Notes: generated by a model from the sequence alone, not told the origin. Shown: positions 21,901 through 34,414, numbered from the stretch's first letter. The stretch: DNA of 64,000 nucleotides from Chrysaora quinquecirrha (GCA_014526335.1 JACTAT010000008.1:846468-910467), one strand, 5' to 3'. Translations and numbers: made by a program.

Positions 21901-24809
21901 CCAACAAAAACATTGTTGCAATTTTAATTTAACAGCTCAGTTCTCCTATTGCTAGTACTATATGAAGAATTTTCGTCAAAATCAAATGAATTCGTCTGAA
22001 AGAGTATACAAAATAAAAGCAATTGATCAAAAATAGCATTTGTAGCCAGTAAAATTTAAATTAATGCTTAATCTGTAGCTTAAGAAGCCTGTAGATTTAA
22101 GAAACTGTAAACAGAAAAGCTAGTTCCTCAGCGTTCCTTGGTTGTTCCGCTAGTTCCGCAGTCGATCCGTTGTTGTTCCGCTAATTCTGCGGTCGTTCCG
22201 CTTAGTTCCTCGTTTTAGCAACGTCGAGAACTTTTTACATCTACCACCTCTTCTTGGCAGAGGAGTAATGTTTTTCTTCATTTTTCCTTCAATAAGAAAA
22301 ATGTCTGTGTCATTACCATATTGAAAGATTTACTACTGCATAAAAAATGTTGTCAAATGGGTTAGTCTTTAATTATCTTCCGCAAAAGGTATCCAATATT
22401 GACGTTCATAAAACGTTTTTGCACTCTTTGTGAAAGGAAGGTAAGATAATCGAGATTGAGTTGAGATTGAAATACTGACCAGTTCTATTGTGCTGTGGTG
22501 ACTGTCAACCTGTTTTAAGTTGCGTTATTTCATCTTTCATGCTTTATTGATTGCTTCTGTCAAAAATCTTGTTTATTAAGTAGTCAGAAAATTATATTGC
22601 TGTTTTGAGATCTTGTCACGTCAGCCAAACGGGAATTATTGTGTGTAATTAAGAGAGATACTAGACCATCTTTTCACGAAGTATTGAATATAAAATTTAG
22701 TACAATGTAGTTATTGTTTAATGCAAGCTGAATCTCAACTTGCTGTTTCTTATCAATTGTAAAAACTGTGTGGCTCATGAAGAATTAATTTTGTGAAAGA
22801 GCTTTAGAAATTGTAGCTATTGTCATCCTTTACAGGGACTTGATAAGGCTATGATCTTCTCACAAAGTAGAGCTTGCCAAGACTTTTCCAGCAATCTTAT
22901 ATCCTGGTATGATCAAGATTATAATGGAAGGCAAAGGAAAGAGTCAAAATTGCCGTCACTTAGAAATTGGGATGGAAGGACATTAGCTTGGGCACCTGAA
23001 AGATCAGACCATCCATTGCAAGGTAAAACAATTTTTCTTTTCTTATATTTTTTTCCATCATTTTATCTTCAGATTTGAACTCTATACCTTTATAATTTTA
23101 TCCAGCTGTGACTCTAATGTGTCACATTTAAAGTTGTGTCTCAGTAAAGTCACAGAAAATCTCCTATCAGCACTATGAACAGTGGCTTGTTGCAATCTTG
23201 ATTCCTCTGTTATTTTCTTTCTTGCTACTCAGTTCTTCAAGAAATTGGATTGGTGGTTCTCAAATTTCTTCAATGGAGAAATGGGGCGAGCGGCGAGCGC
23301 AATTTTTCTGACAAAATGGTCACTAATTAGTATTTTTTGTTCACAAAGGCTTGCGTCTTGCTTATATCTTAAACTAGCTGAACATTTAACTGATGTCAGT
23401 ATTACTCAAAAATGACCTGCGAATGGTTAAGAGTTGTACTTGTGGTGCTTTCAATTTCATGCTTATGGGTGGTAACAATGCATTAATAAGGGCCGGGTAC
23501 TAGACGGTCCGATCAGGTCCTAAACGTATCGGATCGATTGTCTGATGGTGACTATTTTCAAACCCATAAAAACTGGTTCAAAACTTTTTTTTAAATGGCA
23601 TTCGTTTTTGAGGAAAATTTTACTTCGCAGACATCACCAGGCCTTTTCAGTAATTATGTAAAGAAACACGGCTGATGATGTCTCCTAGATACAATGAAAT
23701 ATTAAGTTGATATCCGAAAGCATTGCTAAACGTGATACCAACCATTAAAAACTGTATATTTCGATTTCTGTATATCATTCTGTTATAGCATACCACAAGT
23801 AATGAGATTCGAGCCTTGAATAAATGATATAAGGTCTGACGAAATTCCACTAATGAAATCGCATACGAACTCTTCAAGTCTTTTTTGAAACGGCAATACG
23901 AGGAACTTTGACAGTGACTGTTGGAGACAACATGCTAGATGTTTTTAACATATGACCTCTTGGTTTGGTCCTTCATTGCCAAACCAACCTTTGCTGGATG
24001 GGGAAACTGGGACATTAATTTTACATGGTGGACAATGGTTAATAAAAAAGCATTAAAATGTCCATATATCTTAAATGAAAGTAACATCACAATATCAACC
24101 CAATTTACTTTTTTACCGATGCAGTGAACGGGGTATTAATTATGTTTCAAGATTTTCCGTTTTAGAGCAACTCATTTGCTGCATCCAGGAATCAGGATCG
24201 TTGTACTTAAGCTTAAATCCAGCAATGGGTTATGCCGTCTGACCTCCTCTTGCCTCGTGCCGCAAGTTAATCCAGCCTACCATCCCTCGGTGGGTAAATA
24301 AGTACCGGGTATATCCGGGACAACTCCTGGCCTAGCTGCGATACGGGTCGATCCCATCGACTTCGTAAAAAGTATGGCCTACTGATACCGCTCACAACCG
24401 AAAGTGTAGGAAGAAAGTGTAGGCAGTACAATTTCCTCCAGCAAGACAGAAATTACAGAGTTGTTCGCTTTAGTGCTTCAGTCATGGTACAGTTGCGGCA
24501 TCTGTGTGGTGTGTAATTTTTGATAATGTGTATTCTTCCTTTAAAGGTGCCCCAACAAATTTTGGTCTCAATGACAAAACTCTGAAGAGCATGGAAAAGA
24601 GTTGCAATGAAAACTATGTTTCAACGTATAAATCATCGTTTAAAGAAATGCCGAAAGAATTCTATGTTGTGAGACACTATTCGTCACCAAAATCATTGTC
24701 AAGTCACTTCAACTCAAATAACAAGTTAAATAAGGATTTGGACTTAAGAAATGTCAGGGTTTACACCTCTCAAGAACACCCACCAAATAAGCTATTACTG
24801 TCTGCATGA
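18985..24809 (+). CDS. CFAP107: CFAP107 (C1orf158) orthologue, axonemal microtubule inner protein, 4 exons
   Basis: Exons are 18985-19080, 20588-20698, 22836-23022 and 24547-24809, all GT-AG with agreeing phases. The joined frame is 218 residues, against about 190-200 in vertebrates. Diagnostic segments in order are GWRIEQRYNNRVLIGNWNEE near residue 9-28, a middle WYDQDYN, the LPSLRNWDGRTLAWAPERSD stretch near 109-128 and APTNFGL directly after it. These match the vertebrate protein's W-x-IE-x-(K/R)Y, TGNW-x-EE, LPPLRTWNG, W-PE(K/R)SD and PPTNYGL blocks. CFAP107 is known as a protein lining the inside of ciliary and flagellar doublet microtubules. An RFX X-box and a CpG-rich patch precede it. 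Introns carry several repeats. The start is the first ATG after the promoter patch and precedes the conserved block directly. Confidence 0.88.
19575..20370. repeat. Inverted CGAAATAAC arrays (CFAP107 intron 1)
   Basis: Short repeats AAAATAGCGAAATAACAAAA and CGAAATAGCAAAATAGG at 19588-19640 face the inverse TTTCGTTATTTTGCTATTGTG at about 20312-20362. Between them are GTTTCTTAA motifs (20020, 20235, 20290). Structure suggests a palindromic non-autonomous element. Confidence 0.55.
21105..21440 (+). repeat. Tandem pair of tRNA-like SINE units (CFAP107 intron 2)
   Basis: AGCTCAGTGGAAACGTCGTT at 21182 and ACTTAGTGGAAACGTCGTT at about 21344 are each followed by a perfect B-box CAGGTTCGAATCCCAT (21222 and 21384) and by TATTGTGGTATG..ACTT.TGGAAAAAT. 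The two units are about 163 bp apart. They resemble a tRNA promoter, but the arms do not fold well. Confidence 0.65.
22105..22215 (+). repeat. GTTCCGC-rich short repeat
   Basis: Repeated GTTCCGCTAGTTCC, GTTCCGCAGTCG and GTTCCGCTTAGTTCC units, in style like the GTTCC-rich MITEs. The rest of intron 2 (20699-22835) has no other feature. Confidence 0.6.
24180..24420. other. GC-rich structured insert in CFAP107 intron 3
   Basis: More GC-rich than its surroundings, with a CCGGGTATATCCGG hairpin and a B-box-like ACGGGTCGATCCCAT. Looks like a short interspersed element or RNA-derived sequence. No family recognised. The rest of intron 3 (23023-24180) shows only shadow frames. Confidence 0.35.
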
Positions 24810-25060
24810 GACAAAGGAAATGGTTGCACACTAACTCGTACAATTTTTATCTTAAATCTAATACAAGAATAATGTTATTTAATGAATGTAAAATTTTCCA
24901 CTTCATCAACATATTTTTTTATATTTCAGTTTTGAGCATCTAGCAGATTTACTGAATGCGTTTTAAAAGTATTTTTTGTATATGTGCATAATCATCTCTT
25001 TTTCTCTGTCCCGTTATGGCATGAGCTCCTTTTATACTATCATTGTTTTTGGCTTTGCTA

Positions 25061-25066
25061 AATAAA
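25061..25066 (+). terminator. Possible poly(A) signal AATAAA of CFAP107
   Basis: First AATAAA after the stop, about 250 bp downstream. Confidence 0.4.
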
Positions 25067-25129
25067 ACAAAAATGCAGTCGGATAGTTCCTTTGGTATTT
25101 CCATTCATTTTGTATCTTGTTATTTTTGA

Positions 25130-25835
25130 CAGAACAACAACTAACCAAACTAATGTGGAGTATGTGCACACACAGCGGACATATAACAGGTAGAACGGAC
25201 ATACATCGTTGATAATAATGTTGGGTCGGTATGTGCGGACACGGGAGTAATATATCGGTACATGTTAGCACTAGCATGCATGGTCACAATTGTTGTTGCG
25301 TCCTTGCCGACACTTGAGAGAGAGGCACATGTTGGTACAGATAGTCATGCTCAATGAAATATCTAATGATATAGTGTCATAATTTGAACAAATTGATATG
25401 GAGTCTTTGTGTTTACTGGGGAGTTCTATCGATTTCTCGGTACATGATAGTTATGGCATACAGTGTCATCAATGTTTTGGAGTATTTTGAGACATTTAAG
25501 AGACACAGCGGTGTATAGTAGCATGGGTATACATTGTCACAATTGTGTTTTCTGTGCGGACAATGGAGATATATTGATACATGGTAGTTAGAACATACAA
25601 TGTCACAAATGTTATGGAGTTTATTGAGACATTTGAGAGACACATCGGTGTATAGTAGCACGGGCATACATTGTCACAAATGTTATGAAGTCGTGAGGAC
25701 AATGGAGATATATTGATACATGGTAGTTAGAACATACAATGTCACAAATGTTACGAGTGTTTTGAGGCATTTAAGAGACATATTGGTATATAGTAGCACG
25801 GTCACACATTTTCGCAAATGTTGTTTAGTCTAACT
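25130..25835 (+). repeat. Satellite of alternating half-units (about 62 bp, 120-130 bp dimers)
   Basis: Half-unit A carries GAGACAYTTGAGAGACACAT..GTATAGTAGCACGGGCAT; half-unit B carries GGACAATGGAGATATATTGA and ACATGGTAGTTAGAACATA. Both end in ACAATGTCACAAATGTTA. At least five dimers, the last two nearly identical. Confidence 0.8.
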
Positions 25836-26384
25836 GCTTAACCTAGTGAAGACAATAGAGCTTGCGGTGAGATAAATTGTCAAGACACAGTCATTTGCAG
25901 AACTTAAAGACCACCTGTCAGTTTTCCAATTATGCAATATGTTTAAAAGAAACCAAACCTTGTCACTGTACTGACCCTATCTGAAAATGTTTAAAAGAAA
26001 GTTGTTCACCTCACTTTGAAAATATGTCCAGACATTCTTCTTAGATTAACTCCTTAAGCCTTATAGGCCTTGGGATAGAGCCCCATTGAAACCAATGCCT
26101 TAGTACACTAAATTGTTAATTTTTTATTTCACTTGCACCAATGCATGCTTCTCTAGCTCCTTGAATTGTTATCAAGACTTTTATTACTGAAGAATTAAAT
26201 GCTTTTGTTTATTAACAAATTATACTACGCATAACGTTGTTTTTGACAACATTTTAACGGCAGCAGATACCTCGTGATAATTGAGGGTATTTCTAAACAT
26301 TAATAGAATGAAAACCTCCCACTGCAGATCTTTACTATTTTTCAGTGAAAAAACCGTTAGTCCCGCATGTTCAGTTTTTGTTAG

Positions 26385-29205
26385 CGGAACAATCGTGCAT
26401 TTTATAATATGAGCATGAAACTTGGTGAACCTACACAGTTTGATGCGCTGAAAAAGATAGGGTCGGGACCTCAACTCAAAAATGCCTAAAAATGCAATTT
26501 TTAGCATGGGGTACTCGGTTCCAACCCTTTTTGTAGGCTCTTGCTGTAAATACCGTTCAAATAATGATATCAGCATCAAACTCGGTATTCCAACACAGTT
26601 TGATGCGCTGAGAACGATAGTGTCGAGACCCCAACTCAAAAATGCCCCAAAATGTTATTTTTAGCATGGGATACTTGGTTCCAGCCCATTTTGAAGGCTC
26701 TTACTGTAAATACCGTTCAAATTACGATATCAGCTTAAAACTCAGTATTCCAACACAGTTTGATGCACTGAAAAAGATAGGATGCAGACCCCCAAATAAA
26801 AATGACCTCTTGTGCTATTTTTAGAATGGGAAACTTTGACCCAGTCCCCGAAAGTGATATTGTTGTAACTTTGTTGCAATCAGTGATGCTGCAATAAAAC
26901 TTGGTCTGCATAGGCAATTTGATGCGCTGAAAAAGATATGATATGGACAACGACTGAAAAATGCCCCTTTGTGCTATTTTTAGAATGGGGTATTTGGCAT
27001 CAGACTGCCACGTACACCATAACAGTAGTTTTGTTATAAACTGTAATACAGGCACCAGACTTGGCGAAAAGAGGTGGTTCGACACGTCGATCAAGATAGA
27101 ATATGGACCGAAATTGAAAAATACCCGTTCATTGTGCTATTTTTAGCATGTGGTCATTTGTTAATGGACCTTTAAATAAGTTGTAAACAGTCGTTTTGTT
27201 GTAAATTTTAATACAGGCATCAAACTTTGCGAAAAGAGGCTGTTTCATAAGGTAAACAAACCATTCCAAAGAAACAGAGAGCAAGTGCATGAAATTTCGA
27301 ACAATCATACTCATGAGCAACACATTCAAATCTTCCCTCAGGGTCATCACACAACGCGTACGACGTGAAATTGTTACATCCATAAATCGATGACAACGGG
27401 CCTTTCAGGTCAGCCAAGATCTGTACCTCTGTTTTATGGAAAACATCGTATCTTTTGATCGCGTCATGCGCAGATTTCTCATGCTGTTGGTGTCCGCCCT
27501 CGATATTTTCAACCAAGAATTCCAAGAGTTTTCCAGCCCCTGTCTAACAATCAAACGGCAGTGATTCGACATGGTGATAACATCAGCGAAGCGATAGGGT
27601 TGCCATCACGCGTAGTGTAAGGCAAGGCTGGTTACAATCGCCAGGCTACAACAATATATGCAGTTAACACACCCTATGGCCTCTGGAAGACCACGACGGT
27701 GTAAAAATTTGCGGTGTTAACATGATGAACATCACATACGCTGGTGACACGGACGCTACAGAAGCTAGTAGATTGTTACTTCAAAGAGAATGATGATGCT
27801 GGATGCTGGGATGACACGAGTGGCACTAAATACAGAGAGAAACGAGACGATGGTCCTGACAAAGCTTACAGACGTTCCCAAGTGCAAGATCGATATAAAC
27901 GGCTTGCAGCAAAAACAGGTCTAACTATTCAAATCCTTGGATCTTTCGTTGGGGAGGACTGGAAACCGGGAGAAGAAATGAAGGCCAGAATAGCGCAAGC
28001 AAGGCAAGGGTGGGTTCAACATCACGGTAATGTAACAAGCAGCAGCCTACCAACGAAAGCTACTTCCAGCCGTCAAAAAGCGACAGGTCAAGTTGCTCGG
28101 ACACATCACCAGGAAAGAAAGATCGAAAATCCGAAGGACGAACTTCTAGACCATATTAAGTCATAGTCTGGTCAATGGTTGCAGAAACTTTCCCATAAGT
28201 ACTATAATGGAAGGACTCGTCCATGTCTTCAACAGGGTACTTGAAGAAGAAGAAGATCCTTAGTGGACCCGAAACTAAGGATCAGTCAGTCTTGGGTTAC
28301 TTTGCCTCGCTTAACAGCTATAAAAATCACAGTTTAAAAGAAATCTCACCTGCTCAAAACGGTAACCATTGATCGTTTGATACAACGTACTCCGTCTCGT
28401 CCTTCTAAGCATTCATTCACGGTACTTACTTTCGTGTTATGCTGGATGTTATAATTATAAACATTACACTAACAGTGTCCAAAATGCGTGTATTACAATG
28501 CCTGCCAAACTCTCCCTTTCCACAAAGTTTGATACCTGCACTACACTTTATAACAAAACTACCGTCAAAGCTTATGCAGAGGTCTGGTAAAATCACTCCC
28601 GTCTAAAAATAGTACAAGTGGGAATTTCTCAGTCGTTGTCCATATCCTATCTTTTTCAGCTTGTCAAACTACCCCTTTTCACCAGTTTGATGCATGTTCA
28701 ACTCATATTAGAACTACTGTTGTAGCTTACGAAGAGGACTGGTACCAATTACCCCAGTCTAAAAATAGCACAAAGGTACATTTCTCGTATGGAGCCAGTA
28801 TCCTATACTTTTCAGCGAATCAAACTGCGTATGTAGACAAAGCGCATTACAGTATTACTGATGGCAACAAAGTTATAATAATATCACCGTTAGTGGCCTG
28901 GGTCAAAGTTCCCCATTCTAAAAATAGCAGAAAAGGGTATTTTTATTTGGTATCTGATCCTATCTTTTCAGCGCATCAAACTATGTTGGAATACCGAGTT
29001 TCATGCTGATATCATAATTTGAACGGTATTTACAGTAAGAGCCTTCAAAAAGGGCTGGAACCGACTACCCCATGCTAAAAATAGCATTTGAGGCATTTTT
29101 GAGTTGGGGTCCCGACCCCATCTTTTTCAGGACATCAAACTGTGAAGGTTCACGAATTTTTATGCTGGTATCGTAAAATGCACGATTCGTCCAAATTTTT
29201 TCTCT
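26385..29205. mobile_element. Foldback element with repeat-built arms
   Basis: Left arm (26385-27230) and right arm (about 28440-29205) are inverted. The outermost 160 bp match closely, for example GAATCGTGCATTTTA, CAGTTTGATG, AACTCAAAAATGCC and TTTTTAGCATGGGGTA. Each arm consists of about five or six imperfect 130-165 bp units sharing TGCTATTTTTAGMATGGG and TTTGATGCGCTGAAAAAGAT. Repeat-built inverted arms are typical of foldback-type DNA transposons. The centre holds a decayed LINE fragment. Confidence 0.7.
27590..28200 (+). pseudogene. Decayed LINE reverse transcriptase fragment
   Basis: Readable remnants across frames: SVRQGWLQSP (reverse transcriptase block GVRQGCxLSP), an ITYAGDTDATE-type relic of the YADDT motif, and KKRQVKLLGHITRKE near 28072-28115, like the C-terminal RQ..LGH..R motif of many non-LTR elements. 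Frameshifts and loss of the catalytic pair make it inactive. The 140-codon frame at 27744-28166 only partly overlaps these remnants. Confidence 0.6.
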
Positions 29206-30400
29206 AACAGCCCTGACTATCACAATTCATCTCAAAGTATCGAAAAGATTGTTTCTTCCAATGAAATTGATGAAATCCGCTCCGACGAATTACGATCAGT
29301 AAGATATATGTAAACCAAACTTACATGAAATAAAGATAAAATATGGACGATGACTTGGACAAGTGGCCCGATTTTCGATGATTTGCAGCATATGAAAACT
29401 GTACTTTTTGGTTATTAAGATCTGTTCTTCCTCTTGGAGGCTTTTTGGATAAGAAAGGACAAATAAACAAAACTGGTAGCTATAGCTTCCAAGCTTTTAC
29501 ATAAAGCAAACCAAACGCTTTACACAAACTACAAAGAACTAGAAACTAGATATTGTAAACTACAAACTACAACCAACATACTCTAAACAATCGTTTGTTA
29601 GTAGAATTCATTGTTGGAGATTCTCAGAAATATGGCTAGGGACATCATAAACAAGGTATTTATACACCATATCATTTAGATAAATTAAACAGCCGAGTTT
29701 TACGTTTCTTCCTCTGGCCTTCAAGAATTTCTCCAATGTTAACTGCCATATTGAAATGCGACTGTTGACATCTGGAAGAAAAGTCATATAAAAATAATCG
29801 TAATATCATTTCCAGGATGAATTGCTCCCCCGAAAACTTTTCAAAATACCACCTCCAGATTGACTTGGATTGGCTGTTTTTTCAAGTTACAGCATTTAGC
29901 CGTTTAGCTGCCCTCTTGTTTATCCGGACTTCGATTATCCGGTCCGTCAACGATTTCCAGCTATGAAATGATTATTTGGCAAATGTTCTATTTTTCTTTG
30001 CAAAAACCACTCAATCTTCAAAATGCCAGGCAAATTGTAATCACAAAATCTCTTTAAAACCTCAACTACTCTATAGATGAAGTCACTGCAGTTTACAAAA
30101 CGGTCGCGGGAACTGATTGCTGGCAAGTGTGAGCCGTGAGGCAGCAAATAGCGAGCAAATGAGTGACTCATTTTTTAAAAGTGTTTAATGTAACAGAATG
30201 TTTGTCTTGAAAAATTGAAAAATATATAATTGTTAATTTTTTAATGGTTAAGCTGCCATTATATGGCTTTGTAAATCCGAGAATCCCTTGTCCTGAGTTC
30301 GCCGGATAATCGAAAATAGCTACTTTATCAAAAGCTATAGAATCCGAAATCACTTGAACCTTGAAGCAATGTGTCATAAGGTTGCAAGGAAAATAAAATA
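29205..30400. other. No gene; possible Tigger-like relic ends
   Basis: CTTCGATTATCCGG at 29930-29943 and the inverse CGGATAATCGAAA at 30302-30315 could be inner ends of a pogo/Tigger-type relic of about 390 bp. No flanking TA pair could be assigned. Nothing else seen. Confidence 0.3.
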
Positions 30401-30568
30401 TCTAAAGATAATTAATATTCTGATATCACAAGAGCATTCATGTTTTTAGAGAATGAAAGACAATAACACTAAGAGATTGAGCAAAGAAAATTGGGTGTTT
30501 TCGCTCAGATAAACAAAGTAACTAGGGGGCCTGAGCCCCCTGACCCCCCTGCTCTACACCCCCGTTCT
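30400..30568 (+). repeat. Interspersed repeat, copy 2
   Basis: Direct partner of 6643-6848, from TAAAGATAATTAATATTCTG to CTCTACACCCCCG. Confidence 0.8.
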
Positions 30569-30865
30569 TCTCTCATAACATCGCATTCTTCTGAATCTCT
30601 TCGTAGAATTATACTAGATATGGCGACATGATTAACGTTTTGTTTTTCAGTTAAAGCTAATATTATAATTGTCCACGTTTTCACAGCACGGGTTGTGTTT
30701 TGCTCCACACAGCAGAATTAAAGCATACTGATTCATGCTCAGAGTTGGCTCCATTTAAGAAATCACGTGGTCCCATTTTAAATATAAAGTAGATGAGCTG
30801 AATTCGTTTCTTTCGACTCTTCTCAACATTGGCATTCTTTTGAGTTCTGTTTCGACTTTCAGGTG

Positions 30866-31122
30866 GACTTTATAAGCCCGCATTTAGGTCGTGTCGAATT
30901 TAATGAATTGTCTTAATTAATTAATTAACTGCAGTAAATCGAGTTTGATTATATTTGACCAAAATGTGACCATATAAGGCAACGCTGAATTTATGTCAAA
31001 CTTGTGAATTAATTTCGGCAAATCCTGCTGCATTTAATTGGGTGAATTATGTCGAACTTAATTCAATATAAATCTTGCTTGCATTAAATTCGACATAACC
31101 TAAAAGCAGCCTTATGAAATAA
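30866..31122. mobile_element. Palindromic MITE, about 255 bp
   Basis: Left TTATAAGCCCGCATTTAGGT..GTCGAATTTAATG and inverted right end TCATAAGGCTGCTTTTAGGT..GTCGAATTTAATG form arms of about 38 bp. No coding capacity. 31122-32868 downstream shows no recognisable gene. Confidence 0.65.
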
Positions 31123-32868
31123 CCCTCAGGCAGTTCTGTCTGATACGTTGTTTTGTTCTTGGATTCCAGAATAATAATCGTACTCTTGTATTGGGTATTT
31201 GCAAAATTGCTTGGGTCTCTGGTTTGTTTATCTCTCTGTCTTTGTCCACTAAATGTGCTTTGTGGCATACTTTGTTTTGTCAAATGATTTGCAGTTGCTA
31301 ATTTGCAGTTCTGTTCTGGGCAAGATTTTTGTTAATCAGGAAAGCATTCATTCAAGCGCACTGAAGCAATTGCTTGTATCAGTTGGTACATTGGTGGAAA
31401 AAACTGACTTTACCTCAGTTAGTTAGTAACTTGGCGTTGGTATCAATATTGAATTCAAATGCTAAGAGTTAGCTTTCACTTGAGTAACAATACAGCCCAG
31501 ACTTATTCATCCTCCTTGCTGGTTAGTTGCTGCTTTCCTTGCCCGAAATTATTTGTATGTATAGGGGAATAGTTTCCTGCCGAACCTACTTCCTGACCTA
31601 GCTACACGTGATACAAAATGCTTATGTTCATTAAAAAGCAAGGAGAGAAAGCTGGCAAGGAACAACGTGGATTCAAACAGGAAAAGGTATAATCAATATA
31701 ATGAATGCAATAAATTATAGATTACCTGTATGCATATGTATCACCGTAATCCAAAGAGTCAATATATGTTTCTAACCATGTGAGTCCACAAGACGTATCG
31801 GTCATTATTACAAAGTCGTCGTGGCGCAATGTACGTCGATAATTTTGCGTCATTTCTGTAAAGTTGGCATATTTGCTGTTTTTCTGTTAAATAAGATATT
31901 TCGTTATTCCATAGTTGGTTATTTAAAGGACAGATCCACAAGTAATTAATAAAAGATTTCAAATTGAAATCATATAAGATAGATAAGCTAAGTAAAAAAA
32001 CTCTTTACCTGTATTTTCAGCCTCGATAAAGTAGCTAGCGTCTTTAAGCCGCTAGTAAATTTCAAACTTCAAACTTCGTAATGGCTTATTTGAATTTTCC
32101 TGCCAGTCTATATAACCCAACTAAACCCAATTTTTAAAGCAAGATTTCTTAGTAAGAGGTAAACACGTAATAAAGAAAATCTTGGTTTTCGACAGAAAAT
32201 CAAGCGATGTGTAGAAATCTATGTTTTGGGCAGGAAAAATCCAATTCACATGAAGGAATTGATTGTTTTGGAGTACATGGTTCTGAATAGTGCCATTTGG
32301 CAAATGTCGTGCTATTTCTAGCTACTATCTGGTCAGTTCATTACCGCTTTATTTCTTTGGAAAAATTCAGCTCAGTTGAGCTTTTCTGTGGACCAACTTG
32401 ATTGAAAGCGATTAAGGGAAAGTTGTCTATGAGCATTGCATTGGCACTGCAAGGTCGGTTGAACTCAATCAAATCGACAACATTCTTCAAGCAAAACTCA
32501 GCTTTAAGATAAAGTTAGATTATTCTTATTCAACAAAAAAGGCGGCTTAATTATTTAGTTACAGAAACCTTTGAGTTTGGCTCTGCAATCAGCAGAGCAG
32601 TGGGTCTTAAAATTTCGGAAATAAGCAACATCAAAACTGCTAGTTTCTGGAACATATTCCGCTGCCAGCGTGCAGCAGAGACAATGATACCAGTTAAAGG
32701 TTCTTAAAGGGATTCGAGGCAAAACTGCATTATCACTTGTCTGAAACTGAAGCCTTAAAGCAGAATGATAGATGCCCAGTGGTTTAGCACAACATGCAGT
32801 GGAACTAGCCTGCCACTTTCTAGCCACCCCATGCTGTCACATATCCTTTAAATTGATAAAAGTATATA

Positions 32869-33365
32869 CAGTTGACATCCGCTAATTCGACTGCTCGCTA
32901 TCTCAAACATTCGCTATCTCGAACGATTTTCTTTTATGTATAAGGGTTTGTATAGAAAAATAATTCGCTATCTCGAACATTCGCTATCTCGAATGACTTT
33001 CCATTTGGTATATGGGTTTGTATAAAAAAATCATCCTCTATCTCGAACAATTTTCGATTTCTCATGCAGGAAAAACTGCTCTTTATCTTGAACTTTGCGA
33101 AATTTCCTGCTGAATTGGATAAAGTGGCAGGACCAAAATATGCTTATATATAAATTTGTCTAGCGGGAATGGCAGCAGCCAGGTGATACGCTACCCATGT
33201 TTGCAGCAGTTGAAGCTCCGATGGGCTGCCGGTGTTCATAGGTTCTGGCCTGCCACTTTATCAAAAAAAAATCATATTAATATAGGGCATCCTTTATTTC
33301 GAACATTCGTTATCTGGAACAAATTCCAGTTTCCCTTGAGACTTCGAGATAGCGGATGTCAACTG
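32869..33365. mobile_element. pogo/Tigger-like MITE, 497 bp
   Basis: Ends CAGTTGACATCCGCTAATTCG and, inverted, CAGTTGACATCCGCTATCTCG; flanked by TA at 32867-32868 and 33366-33367. CAGT start, TA target and subterminal GCTATCTCGAAC repeats are typical of the pogo branch of Tc1/mariner. No transposase. Confidence 0.85.
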
Positions 33366-33369
33366 TACT

Positions 33370-34414
33370 TGCCTGTTTTACGAGCATTTGCTTGACGTCC
33401 TCTCGTTGTCTTTTGTACAGATAGTCTTTTTTTAGCTAAAGAAGAGCAATAGAAAATTAATTGAAAACTGTTTTGAGGCCTCTGACGTCTGCTGAATTTT
33501 CTGAAAGTATGGTAATGTCAAATCTGGCAAATCTTTATGTCAAGTCATGAATTGTACAGGAGTTGTTTTTTTCTCCAACAAGAGAGATTACAAGATTGCC
33601 AAACAGAAAGTAAATTATGCTGGAAATAACAGGTTTTTCATGGCCTTCGTTATATTCTTGCTCCAAAGTACTTGTTTTTAAATTTAGACTTCATGTCAAT
33701 ATACATCAACTAACATTCACATATATTTTCTAAATTGAAAACATTAGTTTCATTTTTTTCATAAGTTGCATACAGAGAGTTTAAGAAATAGCTTGGCACA
33801 GAGGTTTGCTGTCTTTCCAAAGAAGGGGTTTTCTGTGCTTACCAAAGATAAAACATTGAATATCTTTGGGCTAACCTTAGCAGTATTTCCACACTCCCTC
33901 CTCTCAATGTAACCAACAACAAGTGATTCCTTTTGTCTTTTCCTGGGACGCTGGCGACTCTCCTCGCTTCTCATGTCGAGTTTGGCTTTGCCTTTGTCAG
34001 AATCAAACCCACAGTAACAGATTACGAATAAGACTCGCACACCACCTCACCAAACTCATCACAGTGATGCGACACAAACCCTGGAGTGCAGTGCATGATA
34101 GGAGGGCTGATGACCATTAAACTCAAAAAAAGAGCTCTATTAGATTGCTAAGAACTCTCCTTACCATATTGTCCTAAATTTTTGTATCTCTCTTTACCTA
34201 AAATCTCAAAAAAGTATTTGGAACAAGGCCTCTTCTCCAAGGAAAAAGGCCTAGTCCAGCGAGATAATAGAATCCCAATGCCTCTCTCGCAACTTTGCAA
34301 CCTGGAACCGATGTTCGTATTAAACCAAGACATCGTTTGTTCGAAATAACATTATGACGTGGGAGACGGGGCAATCCATTTACAATGGCAGGGCTATTTA
34401 GGCGGTTCTATTAT
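33370..34414. other. No gene recognised
   Basis: Open frames of up to 93 codons, for example a basic one at 33759-34040 (-), lack motifs and convincing splice borders. Confidence 0.35.

Noticed and set aside
27744..28166. 140-codon open frame as a host gene
   Set aside because: It overlaps decayed reverse transcriptase remnants read in other frames and lies in the core of a foldback element.
31618..31686. Short frame ending in AAAAG then GTATAA as a first exon
   Set aside because: Only 23 codons, weak donor and no downstream exon with matching phase was found.
32555..32827. 90-codon minus-strand cysteine-rich frame
   Set aside because: Cysteine spacing matches no family I recognise and no splice context supports it.
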